DNA of 64,000 bases from contig DAOTIG010000002.1 in NCBI GenBank assembly GCA_035448065.1, positions 1-64,000 on the forward strand, given 5' to 3'. Below, one piece after another: positions 31,595-39,836 of this stretch (the first letter of the stretch is position 1; every line of letters begins with the position of its first letter). This DNA comes from Phosphoribacter sp035448065. Lineage in GTDB: Bacteria > Actinomycetota > Actinomycetes > Actinomycetales > Dermatophilaceae. The notes below the pieces were generated by a model. That model was given only the letters and a program-made list of their open reading frames with translations. It had not been told where the DNA came from and made no database searches. A program made the translations under genes and the position numbers.

Positions 31595-33474
31595 TGCTGG
31601 TGTCCTGAGGTGGGGGTCCGTCGGCTCTCGGGGTCAACCTCGATGGTGGTCGAGCCGCGATAGGTCGTCACGGTCTCGGTGCGGCGCGACTGCGCGAGCA
31701 TGCCGTGCTCGTCCAGCGCGTCGCCGTTGCCGGTGGCGATGTCGGCAAGCGCGTAGAGGGACTCGCAATGGGTTGCGTCGTCGTAGTACTTCGAGTGGTC
31801 GTCGAACTGCCACGGCAGCCCGGACTGTCGGGTGATGTTCTCGGCCCTGAACCGCGTCGCACCGAAGTCTGCATGGGAGGGGTCGTGACCGAGTTGACTG
31901 TAGGTCGTGGTCACAACGTCCCGACTTGCCGAGCCCACATACAGCCGGTCGGACGTGAGGTGGAGATCGCTGACCGTGCGAGCGTCACCACCGACGCCGG
32001 GGCTGCCGATGAGCGCCACCTGGTCGACGTCGTCGGCGAGTCCGTAGCGCTGCAGCGCCAGTCCGGTGGTGGTGCTGCCGTAGGAGTGGGCGACGACCGT
32101 GACGTCGACGTCCCCCGCGTGGGTAACGGTGAGGCCGTGGACATCGGCAGCAAGCAGCCGGGCCCCCGCGTCGGCCTTGTCCTGGAACATCACATCGTCG
32201 AACTCGGGAGCGTCATAGCCCTGCCACGCGATGACCGCCGTCGACGCCGGATCGGCGCGTCGAGACTCCTTGTAGAGGGCGAGCGCGTCCCCGCCGATCT
32301 GGTCCATCTTGCTCACTCTCGACTCCAGGCCAGGAACGCAGAGTGCGATGTTGGCCGCCGTGTCGGGGTTACCGAAGGCGATCGCCGCGCGCCCCTCGCC
32401 ATGGTAGAGATCGGCGTCATAGGCAAGGAGGAACGTCGGAGCATCCCGGAGGTCGGCTGCCCGCAGAGTTCGCTCGGTCATCAACGCGTCCTTGTACCGT
32501 TCCATCAGCTCGTCGGCAGCGGTGTCGAGGTCGATGTAGTAGCCGTGGTTGTCCAGGCCGAGCTTGCGGCGGTCCTCGATGCTGAGCTTCTCGAAGCCCT
32601 GAACAGTGGCCGGCGGTGTGACGCCACGGTCGAGGAAGTACTGGCGGTAGCGCGCGAGGTCCTGGTCGAGGACGGTCCGGTTGGCCCAGTCCCGGTCGAC
32701 GACGGGAACGCCCTTGGTGTTCCCCCACAGCTTGGGGTCGGCGGCCAGCATCGTCTGTCGCTCGCTCGGTGAGAGCGAGTCCCAGAACCGCTTGACCTCC
32801 TCCGGGGAGCTGGGCGCGGTGCTGAGTCCGGCTCGGGCGAGCAGCTCCGCCGAGCTGCGGGAACCGACCAGGCCGGCGGCGAGCGCCGACTGCCCGGGCC
32901 GGCCACCGGGCAGGGCGATCTGGCGGGCCAGTCCAGCCAGCACCGCGCCGCACTCGTCCCGCGCGCCGGTCACCCGACGGCGGACGCCCTGGTGTGCCGC
33001 GTCGATGTCGGCGACGCTGGCGAATCCGGCCGCGGCGGTCGCCGCGGCGAACTCCGACAGCGCCCGGTCGTAGGCCTGCTCCTGGCGCGGCTCGATCCAG
33101 TCGCCGAACGCGGCGAGGCGGCGCTGCGCGGGCTCCAGCGCGGCATACGCGCGATTGAGCTCCTCGACGGTGGCGCGCCCACGGACGAGCTCGGTGCCGT
33201 AGTCCTCGAGCGCGGTGCGGGCGCTCGACAGCGCGGCCGGCGCGTCGGCGACGAAGGCATCGAGCCGGCCGGCGCTGGTGTATGCCGCGTCGCCGGCCGT
33301 GCCGTCGGACCAGGCCGTGCGCACCCGCGGGACGCTGTCGTGGACGTCCCTCGCGAGCGTCGTCGCCGCGGTGTGCTGCCGACCGAGCATGGTTGCCAGT
33401 CCCGTGACGCTGGACGGGTGGTCGCCGACCGTCGGGTAGTGCCCGCCGGCCCCGCCTCCCCCGCCGTCGAGCAT
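31591..33474 (-). CDS. Alpha/beta hydrolase (DUF1023) with WXG100-like N-terminal region
   Basis: 627 aa. Residues about 1-200 are Ala-rich helices of the kind found in ESX/WXG100-type proteins. Residues about 330-600 are a DUF1023 hydrolase: AYDADLYHGEGRAAIAFGNPDTAANIA, then the nucleophile elbow AHSYGS with Ser464, then SPGVGGDARTVSDL. No signal peptide, which fits ESX (type VII) export rather than Sec. It follows a 101-aa WXG100-like gene (1-bp overlap) and is followed by three lipoprotein paralogues. A secreted effector or cell-surface lipase/hydrolase is likely. Confidence 0.82.
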   Translation of the reverse strand: MLDGGGGGAGGHYPTVGDHPSSVTGLATMLGRQHTAATTLARDVHDSVPRVRTAWSDGTAGDAAYTSAGRLDAFVADAPAALSSARTALEDYGTELVRGRATVEELNRAYAALEPAQRRLAAFGDWIEPRQEQAYDRALSEFAAATAAAGFASVADIDAAHQGVRRRVTGARDECGAVLAGLARQIALPGGRPGQSALAAGLVGSRSSAELLARAGLSTAPSSPEEVKRFWDSLSPSERQTMLAADPKLWGNTKGVPVVDRDWANRTVLDQDLARYRQYFLDRGVTPPATVQGFEKLSIEDRRKLGLDNHGYYIDLDTAADELMERYKDALMTERTLRAADLRDAPTFLLAYDADLYHGEGRAAIAFGNPDTAANIALCVPGLESRVSKMDQIGGDALALYKESRRADPASTAVIAWQGYDAPEFDDVMFQDKADAGARLLAADVHGLTVTHAGDVDVTVVAHSYGSTTTGLALQRYGLADDVDQVALIGSPGVGGDARTVSDLHLTSDRLYVGSASRDVVTTTYSQLGHDPSHADFGATRFRAENITRQSGLPWQFDDHSKYYDDATHCESLYALADIATGNGDALDEHGMLAQSRRTETVTTYRGSTTIEVDPESRRTPTSGHQH

Positions 33475-33779
33475 CAGATGCCGCCGATCCGACGCTCGGC
33501 CCGGTCGTAGCGCTGGGAGGCCTGCGCCTCGGCCCCGGCATATCCGGCGGACGCCGACCGGAGGTTGCCGCCGAGCGCACCGAGGGCCAGGCCGACCGCA
33601 TTGAGCGCGTCGGACCAGGTGTCGCGGAAGGTCGCGAGCTCGGCGGCGATGGTGACCGGCTCGGGCGGAAGGGTTGCGCTCCGGACCGCCTGCTCGATGG
33701 CCTCCGCGTCCGGAGCAAGGCCCGCGATCGCCTGACCCTGCTGGGACAGCGCTGCGATCGACACCTCGTAGTCGCGCAT
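33474..33779 (-). CDS. WXG100-like small helical protein
   Basis: 101 aa, all helical, no signal peptide: MRDYEVSIAALSQQGQ, FRDTWSDALNAVGLALGALGGNLRSAS, then YAGAEAQASQRYDRAERRIGG. Size and helix-turn-helix layout fit WXG100/ESX partners, with FRDTWSDAL near the turn, although a strict W-x-G is absent. First gene of the five-gene set. It probably pairs with the N-terminal region of the hydrolase for export. Confidence 0.75.
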   Translation of the reverse strand: MRDYEVSIAALSQQGQAIAGLAPDAEAIEQAVRSATLPPEPVTIAAELATFRDTWSDALNAVGLALGALGGNLRSASAGYAGAEAQASQRYDRAERRIGGI

Positions 33780-33874
33780 GAGACCTCCGATCCGACAGGC
33801 GTCCGCCGCCCCTAGTGCGAGAACCTAGCCCGGAGTCGAGGGGGCGGCATCCGTGCCGATACTCAGATGAGCGC
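33780..33874. other. Intergenic gap upstream of the WXG100-like operon
   Basis: 95 bp between the WXG100-like start (33779) and the end of the carbonic-anhydrase-like gene. It probably carries the operon promoter on the minus strand; I could not assign -10/-35 boxes. Confidence 0.3.
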
Positions 33875-34798
33875 TCACCCCTCGGCGGGCAGTCGCATGA
33901 GCACCTGTAGCGACCCGTCGGTGAGCGCCATCAGGGTGGCGATGGTGAGCATGACCCGGGCGTGGATGAAGCGCTCGCGGTCGACCTGGTGGGTGGGCAG
34001 GGGGAAGAGGGCGGCGACGAGCTGGCGGCTGCGCCAGAGGTCGTAGCCGAAGGCCTGGGCCCCGCCGTGCGCGGAGGCGAAGCGGTTGGACGACATCGTC
34101 GTGCCCTCGACGAGATTGACGACGAGGTAGGCCTCCTGGTGCTTGCCGCGCAGCGTCGAGACGCTGCCGGGAGCGCGCCGGTCGAGCAGGTCCAGGATCT
34201 CCCCGCGGTCGTGGAAGTAGCCCTGCGAGCGGCTCTGCAGGACCAGCCCGGCGCCCATGACCCGCAGGTAGTGGTCGCGGTTGAAGTCGACGTCGAGGAT
34301 CGTCTTGACCAGCCGCTTGTGATCCTCGACGAGCCGCGGGTTGGTCATGCAGTCGAGCACCGACTGCAGGCCGTCGATGGCGCCGCAGCCCACCCCGTCG
34401 CCGTCGACGTCGTCGTCGCGGTGTCCACCCGGTGAGAGGCCGAGGCGCAGGTAGGACTCGAGCATCATCTCGGCGTCGCCGATGAAGGTGCCGCGGGTGA
34501 GGTCGTCCTTGTCGACGCCCAGCCGGTAGGCCAGCGCCGATCCCGGCGCACCCCCGGGGACCTGCGGGCCGAGCATCGCCTCGTCGAGCTCCGGGTCGTG
34601 CCGCCCGTCGATGCACCGGGTCTTGGCCCGTGGGTCGACCGACACGAAGAAGTCGTCGAGCCGGGCGATGACCTCGGGCAGCGGCGTGCGCGCATGCTCG
34701 CCGGAGAGCGGGCCGGGCCACTGCTTGTCGGACAGCCGCCCGATGAGGAAGGTCCGCGGCATACCTGGCTCGAGATCCGGCAGATGGTCGATGAGCAC
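33875..34798 (-). CDS. Cadmium-type carbonic anhydrase-like protein
   Basis: 307 aa with a GTG start 5 nt after a GATAAT -10, so the transcript is leaderless. Contains CIDGRH (Cys62), PGGAPGSALAYRLG, GGHRDDD (His126) and GVGCGAID (Cys138). The spacing Cys...His...Cys with CIDGR and GCGAID resembles the CDCA (cadmium/zeta) carbonic anhydrase fold, whose metal ligands are Cys-His-Cys. The C-terminal 150 residues are unrelated helical sequence. Carbonic anhydrase activity is not established. Its promoter element is shared with the nuclease gene at 36360. Confidence 0.6.
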   Translation of the reverse strand: MLIDHLPDLEPGMPRTFLIGRLSDKQWPGPLSGEHARTPLPEVIARLDDFFVSVDPRAKTRCIDGRHDPELDEAMLGPQVPGGAPGSALAYRLGVDKDDLTRGTFIGDAEMMLESYLRLGLSPGGHRDDDVDGDGVGCGAIDGLQSVLDCMTNPRLVEDHKRLVKTILDVDFNRDHYLRVMGAGLVLQSRSQGYFHDRGEILDLLDRRAPGSVSTLRGKHQEAYLVVNLVEGTTMSSNRFASAHGGAQAFGYDLWRSRQLVAALFPLPTHQVDRERFIHARVMLTIATLMALTDGSLQVLMRLPAEG

Positions 34799-34862
34799 GC
34801 CCCATTATCGGGTGACCCGATAAAGATGCACTTCACCCGACGAACTTCCTCGGGTGAAGTGC
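34799..34862 (-). promoter_or_regulatory. Promoter element copy 1 (hairpin plus palindrome)
   Basis: Read on the minus strand toward the 34798 gene: a hairpin (13-bp arms 34828-34840 and 34850-34862, 9-nt loop), then the 19-bp palindrome TTATCGGGTnACCCGATAA (34805-34823). The end of the palindrome supplies -10 GATAAT (34809-34804), 5 nt before the GTG. An orthologous-looking copy with the same order precedes the 36360 gene. Confidence 0.8.
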
Positions 34863-34981
34863 CACCTTGTCGGGTCGAGCGAGCGGCGACGCTCCAGCCG
34901 GTGGCCATCCCGGCCCGCGCCGGCCACCCGCAGACGAAAACCCAAGTGCGACAAGGCGACCGAGCGGCATACCCTCGAGCG

Positions 34982-36199
34982 ATGAGCATGTTCCCGACCA
35001 CGCTGCCCGGCACTCGCGCCGACGTGCGGATGTGGGCGCACGCGCACGACATCGAGCCCGCCGCGATCCAGCAGCTGCGCAACATCGCCAGCCTGCCCTG
35101 GGTCGAGGGCGTCCGTGTCATGCCCGACGTCCACCTCGGCAAGGGCGCGACGGTCGGCTCGGTCATCGCGATGCGTCAGGCGGTCGCGCCGGCTGCGGTC
35201 GGCGTCGACATCGGCTGCGGCATGATCGCGGTCCGCACCTCGCTCACCGCCGAGGACCTGCCCGACGACCTGCACCCGCTCCGGCTCGCGATCGAGAAGG
35301 CGGTGCCGGTCGGCTTCGCCGGTCACCAGCGGCCGGTCGACCCGACCCGCCTCGAGCTCGGCCACCCCGACCGGGTGCGCCGTGACTTCGACGCCTTCTG
35401 GGACGGCTTCGACGAGCTCGACCCGGCGGTCGCCGACCAGGCCAAGAAGGCGCACCAGCAGCTCGGCACGCTCGGCGGCGGCAACCACTTCATCGAAGTG
35501 ACGACCGACGACGAGGGCCGGGTGTGGCTCATGCTGCACTCGGGGTCGCGCGGCATCGGCAACCTACTCGCCCAGGCGCACATCGAGCGGGCGCGCACGC
35601 TCCCGCACAACGCCGACCTGCCCGACCGGGACCTCGCGGTCTTCCTCGCCGGCACGCCGGAGATGCAGGCCTACCGTCGTGACCTGTTCTGGGCGCAGGA
35701 CTACGCGCTGCGCAACCGGGCGATCATGATGGCGCTGGTCCAGCGGGTCGTCGCCGACGAGCTGGGCTCCGACGATCGGCCGGTCGGCTTCGACGAGGCG
35801 ATCCAGTGCCACCACAACTACGTGGCGGAGGAGACCTACGACGGCGTCGAGGTCCTCGTCACCCGCAAGGGCGCGATCCGGGCTGGTCGGGGCGACCTCG
35901 GGCTGATCCCCGGGTCGATGGGCACGGGGTCGTTCGTCGTCCGTGGGCTGGGCAACGAGTCGTCCTACTGCTCGGCGTCGCATGGCGCGGGGCGTCGGAT
36001 GAGCCGGAACGCAGCCAAGCGGCAGTTCACCGCCTCGGATCTGGCCCGCCAGACCAAGGGCGTCGAGTGCCGCAAGGACGCCGGGGTCGTCGACGAGATC
36101 CCGGCGGCCTACAAGAACCTCGACGAGGTCATCGCCGCGCAGACCGATCTCGTCGAGGTGGTCACCCGGCTCACGACGCTGCTCTGCGTCAAGGGCTGA
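34982..36199 (+). CDS. rtcB: RtcB family RNA ligase
   Basis: 405 aa from the ATG at 34982 (or Met3 at 34988). Shows RtcB metal and guanylation motifs: MPDVHLGKGATVGSV, GVDIGCGM (Cys), LGGGNHFIE (Asn/His), LMLHSGSRGIGN and ASHGAGRRMSR with the His that accepts GMP. RtcB joins 2',3'-cyclic phosphate and 5'-OH RNA ends using GTP and Mn2+, in tRNA or rRNA repair. No RtcA or archease gene is adjacent. Flanked by two copies of the same promoter element, both pointing away from it. Confidence 0.95.
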   Translation: MSMFPTTLPGTRADVRMWAHAHDIEPAAIQQLRNIASLPWVEGVRVMPDVHLGKGATVGSVIAMRQAVAPAAVGVDIGCGMIAVRTSLTAEDLPDDLHPLRLAIEKAVPVGFAGHQRPVDPTRLELGHPDRVRRDFDAFWDGFDELDPAVADQAKKAHQQLGTLGGGNHFIEVTTDDEGRVWLMLHSGSRGIGNLLAQAHIERARTLPHNADLPDRDLAVFLAGTPEMQAYRRDLFWAQDYALRNRAIMMALVQRVVADELGSDDRPVGFDEAIQCHHNYVAEETYDGVEVLVTRKGAIRAGRGDLGLIPGSMGTGSFVVRGLGNESSYCSASHGAGRRMSRNAAKRQFTASDLARQTKGVECRKDAGVVDEIPAAYKNLDEVIAAQTDLVEVVTRLTTLLCVKG

Positions 36200-36208
36200 C
36201 CGCCTCAG

Positions 36209-36271
36209 CCGGTATGCCGCGTGGTCGCCTTGCGGCCGCGCGGCCCGGGTGGCGGCCACGCGGCATACCGG
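36209..36271. terminator. 16-bp inverted repeat of motif copies after rtcB
   Basis: CCGGTATGCCGCGTGG (36209-36224) and its exact reverse complement (36256-36271), with a 31-nt GC-rich loop. It starts 10 bp after the rtcB stop and probably terminates rtcB. Both arms carry the window-wide motif. Confidence 0.75.
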
Positions 36272-36293
36272 GTGCGGCTCGACCCGAGAAGCT

Positions 36294-36359
36294 GGCGCTT
36301 CACCCCAGGAGCTTCCTGGGGTGAAGCGCCGGTTTATCGGGTCACCCGATAATCAGCAG
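36294..36359 (+). promoter_or_regulatory. Promoter element copy 2 (hairpin plus palindrome)
   Basis: A 16-bp hairpin (arms 36294-36309 and 36315-36330, loop AGCTT), then TTATCGGGTCACCCGATAA (36334-36352), whose end forms -10 GATAAT (36348-36353), 6 nt before the GTG at 36360. The same order, spacing and sequences occur in copy 1. A stem pair that is A-T in copy 1 is G-C in copy 2. Confidence 0.8.
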
Positions 36360-37223
36360 GTGGGCCAGGACCTGGTGCGGGTGGCGACCTTCAACGCCAA
36401 CGGGATTCGCGCGGCGGTCCGGCGCGGCTTCGGCGACTGGCTCGCCACTCGCGGCTGCGACCTCGTCGCCGTGCAGGAGATGCGTTGCGGCACAGGCGAT
36501 CTGCCCGACCTACCCGGCTATCACCTCGCCTACGACCCCGGGTCACGGCCGGGCCGCAACGGCGTCGCCGTCTACTCCCGGATGCCGCCGGGTGCCACCC
36601 GGCTGATGGACCGGCGCGCCTTCGCCGACGAGGGTCGTTATCTCGAGGTCGACTACGACCTCGGCGGCGGTCGGCTGCTCACCGTCGTCTCGGTCTACGT
36701 GCCCAAGGGCGGCTGGGCCAGCACCGTCGGCCCGGACGCCGCCGGCGAGGCCCGCCGGCTCGCGCACAAGCAGCGCTTCTGCGCCTCGCTGACCCACCGC
36801 CTCGCCACAGCCCGCCGCACCGCCCAGGCCGCCGGCCGCGAGCTGCTCGTCATGGGGGACCTCAACATCGCGCACACCCCCCAGGACCTCGCCCGCGCGA
36901 GCGCCAACCGCCGGCAGGTCGGCTTCCTGCCGTGGGAGCGCGAGTGGCTCGGCGCGCAGCTCTCGCCCCGTCGGCTCGTCGATGTCGTCCGGCGCGTCCA
37001 CCCCGACGCCCAGGGCCCCTACTCGTGGTGGCGCTGGGGCGCCGTCGGTCGGCCTGGCCCCTTCGAGGGCGACGTCGGCTGGCGGATCGACTATCACCTG
37101 GCCACGCCCGGGCTGGCCCGCCGTGCGGTCGCCGCGTCGACCGACAAGGGCGAGCACGCGGCATACCGGATGAGCGACCATGCCCCCGTCGTCGTCGACT
37201 ACGACTGGCCGGCCGGCACCTGA
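36360..37223 (+). CDS. xthA: Exodeoxyribonuclease III (ExoIII/APE-type endonuclease)
   Basis: 287 aa. The GTG at 36360 is chosen because it lies 6 nt after the -10 GATAAT (leaderless) and just before the first strand (VRVATFNANGIRAAV). Active-site residues are visible: Asn in FNANG, Glu in AVQEMR, Asp and Asn in MGDLNIAH, and Asp-His in MSDHAPVVVD. AP-endonuclease/3'-exonuclease for DNA base-excision repair. Its promoter element is shared with the 34798 gene. Confidence 0.93.
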   Translation: MGQDLVRVATFNANGIRAAVRRGFGDWLATRGCDLVAVQEMRCGTGDLPDLPGYHLAYDPGSRPGRNGVAVYSRMPPGATRLMDRRAFADEGRYLEVDYDLGGGRLLTVVSVYVPKGGWASTVGPDAAGEARRLAHKQRFCASLTHRLATARRTAQAAGRELLVMGDLNIAHTPQDLARASANRRQVGFLPWEREWLGAQLSPRRLVDVVRRVHPDAQGPYSWWRWGAVGRPGPFEGDVGWRIDYHLATPGLARRAVAASTDKGEHAAYRMSDHAPVVVDYDWPAGT

Positions 37224-37369
37224 CCGCACCCCGATCCGGTATGCCGCGTGGCTCACGCCGCGCAGCCCTTGCGTTTGTTACTGGCCAGTAGCATCATGGT
37301 GAGCGACCGCTTACCACGGCCCGGTGAGGTGCACCCTCAGGCGGGCGGGGACGACGAAGGGCGACACCG
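37224..37369 (+). promoter_or_regulatory. fadE promoter with two palindromic operators
   Basis: A motif copy follows the nuclease (about 37238). The perfect palindrome TACTGGCCAGTA is at 37279-37290, and the near-palindrome TGAGCGACCGCTTA at 37300-37313 matches the site before the EtfD-like gene. Candidate -35 TTGCGT (37269-37274) and -10 CATCAT (37292-37297) are 17 bp apart. GAAGGG precedes the ATG. Confidence 0.6.
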
Positions 37370-39238
37370 ATGGGGCACTACAAGGCCAACGTCCGCGACC
37401 TCGAGTTCAACCTCTTCGAGGTGTTCAACCGGGGCGAGATCCTCGGCCAGGGCATCTACGAGGACGTCGACGTCGAGGCCGCCAAGGACATCCTGGCCCA
37501 GGTCGCCAAGCTCGCCGAGGGGCCGCTGGCCGCAAGCTTCGTCGACAGCGACCGCAACCCCCCGGTCTACGACCCGACCACGTGCTCGGTGACCATGCCC
37601 GAGTCGTTCACGAAGACCTACCGCGCCTACCTCGACGCCGAGTGGTGGCGGATGGACATCCCCGAGGAGCTCGGCGGCATGCGGGTGCCGCCGTCGCTGC
37701 GCTGGGCCACCGCCGAGATGGTCTGCGGGGCCAACCCGGCCGTCCACATGTATGCCGCGACCTTCGCCTTCTCGCACATCATGTACGCCCTCGGCAACGA
37801 GGACCAGAAGAGGCTGGCCAAGCACACGATCGACAATGCCTGGCACACGACGATGGTCCTCACCGAGCCCGACGCCGGCTCCGACGTCGGCGCGGGCCGC
37901 ACCAAGGCGGTCCAGCAGCCCGACGGCACCTGGCACATCTCCGGCGTCAAGCGCTTCATCACCTCGGCCGAGTCCGACATGGTCGACAACGTCGTGCACC
38001 TCGTGCTGGCCCGGCCCGAGGGCGCCGTCCCCGGCACCAAGGGACTGTCGCTCTTCGTCGTGCCGAAGTTCCACGTCGACCTCGAGACCGGCGCGCTCGG
38101 CGAGCGCAACGGCGTCTATGTCACCAACGTCGAGCACAAGATGGGCCTCAAGGTCTCGACGACCTGCGAGGTGACCTTCGGCGACAAGCACCCGGCCGTC
38201 GGCACCCTGCTCGGCGACGTCCACGACGGCATCGCGCAGATGTTCCACGTCATCGAGGGCGCGCGAATGTTCGTGGGCACCAAGGCGATTGCGACGCTGT
38301 CGGCCGGCTACCTCAATGCGCTGGAGTACGCCAAGCAGCGTGTCCAGGGCGCCGACCTCACGACGCCGGCCAAGGACGCGCCGCGCGTGACGATCACCCA
38401 CCACCCCGACGTGCGCCGCTCGCTCATGCTGCAGAAGGCGTATGCCGAGGGCCTCCGCGCGCTCATCGTCTTCACCGCCTGCCAGCAGGACGCCGTCGAC
38501 CTGGCCACCGGCGGTGACCTCGGCGCGCACCCGCCGAAGGGCTCGCCGGCCGACGTCGCGGCCCGGATGAGCGACCTGCTGCTGCCGATCGTCAAGGGCC
38601 TGGGCTCCGAGCGGGCCTGGGTGCTGCTCGGCACCGAGTCGCTGCAGACGCTCGGTGGCTCGGGCTTCCTGCAGGAGTACCCCATCGAGCAGTACATCCG
38701 CGACGCGAAGATCGACACCCTCTACGAGGGCACCACGGCGATCCAGGGGCTGGACTTCTTCTTCCGCAAGATCGTCAAGGACCAGGGGCAGTCGCTCACG
38801 GCCCTGTCGATGCAGATGACCGAGTTCGCCAAGGACCTCGGCGTCGACAAGGGCGTGCTCGACCGCGAGCGCGAGCTGCTCGGCAAGGCGATCGAGGACG
38901 TCCAGGGCATCGTCGGCGTCTGCGCGGGAGCGGCCTTCGCATCCGACCCGCGCACCGGGGGCCAGCCGAGCAACCTCTACAAGGTCGGCCTCAACACGAC
39001 CCGGCTGCTGCTCGGTGCCGGCGACCTCATCGTCGGCTGGCTGCTGCTGCGCCAGGCCGAGGTGGCGGTTCGCGCCATCGAGGCCGGGGCCAAGGGCAAG
39101 GACCTCTCCTTCTACCAGGGCAAGGTGGCGGCGGCGAAGTTCTTCGCCCGCCAGGTGCTGCCTCGTCTCGCGGCGGAGCGGGCGATGGCCGAGGCGACCG
39201 ACCTGGACCTCATGGACCTGCCCGAGTCGGCCTTCTGA
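37370..39238 (+). CDS. fadE: Acyl-CoA dehydrogenase, FadE5-like long form
   Basis: 622 aa, longer than the 380-400 aa of standard acyl-CoA dehydrogenases, with an N-terminal extension and a C-terminal extra helical domain as in mycobacterial FadE5. FAD/substrate motifs include LTEPDAGSDVGAGRT, GVKRFITSAE and the catalytic Glu in LYEGTTAIQGLDF. First step of fatty-acid beta-oxidation; electrons go to ETF, then to an EtfD-type reductase (likely 11327-13645). Both genes share an operator-like site. Confidence 0.95.
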   Translation: MGHYKANVRDLEFNLFEVFNRGEILGQGIYEDVDVEAAKDILAQVAKLAEGPLAASFVDSDRNPPVYDPTTCSVTMPESFTKTYRAYLDAEWWRMDIPEELGGMRVPPSLRWATAEMVCGANPAVHMYAATFAFSHIMYALGNEDQKRLAKHTIDNAWHTTMVLTEPDAGSDVGAGRTKAVQQPDGTWHISGVKRFITSAESDMVDNVVHLVLARPEGAVPGTKGLSLFVVPKFHVDLETGALGERNGVYVTNVEHKMGLKVSTTCEVTFGDKHPAVGTLLGDVHDGIAQMFHVIEGARMFVGTKAIATLSAGYLNALEYAKQRVQGADLTTPAKDAPRVTITHHPDVRRSLMLQKAYAEGLRALIVFTACQQDAVDLATGGDLGAHPPKGSPADVAARMSDLLLPIVKGLGSERAWVLLGTESLQTLGGSGFLQEYPIEQYIRDAKIDTLYEGTTAIQGLDFFFRKIVKDQGQSLTALSMQMTEFAKDLGVDKGVLDRERELLGKAIEDVQGIVGVCAGAAFASDPRTGGQPSNLYKVGLNTTRLLLGAGDLIVGWLLLRQAEVAVRAIEAGAKGKDLSFYQGKVAAAKFFARQVLPRLAAERAMAEATDLDLMDLPESAF

Positions 39239-39290
39239 CCCCTCCCCGTCGCAGACCGGGGTCGCCTCGCCCGGCCCCGCGGGGGGCAGC

Positions 39291-39593
39291 TCAGCTGATC
39301 TCCGCGATGGCCAGATGGCCGACGTCGAAGCTGAGCCCGGCGATCCGGCGAAGCTCCTCGATCGCTTCGGCGGAGATCGACATCGCCTGCCGACTGCTGT
39401 CGGCGCGGACGAAGAGGACCGCGCGAATCGGGTCGGCCAATGCGGCTCCAACTGACTCGCCGTCGGCCACATAGACGTGGCCGACCCGCGGGTCCGCGCG
39501 GGTGAGTCCCCGCAACTCGGCCGCCAGGGCCGACCGGTCGGTGGACCGGTCAGCCCTGGCCGCGACATGCAGGGCGACCTCGACGGGGTACAT
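39291..39593 (-). CDS. Unknown 100-aa protein next to the peptide gene
   Basis: 100 aa; ATG at 39593 with AGGTG upstream. No signal peptide or membrane segment. Two alpha/beta blocks (MYPVEVALHVAARADRSTDR, AVLFVRADSSRQAMSISAEAIEELRRIAG) suggest a small ferredoxin-like fold. Lies 30 bp downstream of the small secreted peptide gene on the same strand, so probably co-transcribed. Not recognised. Confidence 0.6.
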   Translation of the reverse strand: MYPVEVALHVAARADRSTDRSALAAELRGLTRADPRVGHVYVADGESVGAALADPIRAVLFVRADSSRQAMSISAEAIEELRRIAGLSFDVGHLAIAEIS

Positions 39594-39623
39594 GGTTCAC
39601 CTGCCCGCTCGACTCGAGCGGAG

Positions 39624-39836
39624 TCAGCCCCGCGGCGCGTGCGGCGGCCACCAGATGACCAAGGCCCCCTCGCCGGGAGCCTTGGTCGCCGAACCGGCCT
39701 GCGCTGCGGGGACGAGCCCTCCCGTGAGCCCGGCTGCGAGCAGCGTCACGCCGAGCATGCGGGCACCGAGCCGCGCTCGGCGCGGCCGGGCGCCCCGGAC
39801 GACGGCGGGCGACGAGGTGGAGATGGACATGGACAT
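39624..39836 (-). CDS. Small secreted peptide precursor
   Basis: 70 aa; ATG at 39836 with GGAGG 6 nt upstream. A Sec signal peptide (RLGARMLGVTLLAAGLTGG, cleavage likely after AQA) leaves a mature peptide of about 23 residues ending in ALVIWWPPHAPRG. No cysteine, no lipobox. It is divergent from a TrmB/LuxR-type regulator whose start lies 243 bp away. Small exported peptides divergent from such regulators are plausible autoinducing signals; this is inference. Confidence 0.65.
   Translation of the reverse strand: MSMSISTSSPAVVRGARPRRARLGARMLGVTLLAAGLTGGLVPAAQAGSATKAPGEGALVIWWPPHAPRG

Noticed and set aside
34799..36359. rtcB bracketed by terminal inverted repeats of a transposon
   Set aside because: No transposase, no target duplication visible, and both elements place a -10 exactly at gene starts facing outward, which fits promoters better.
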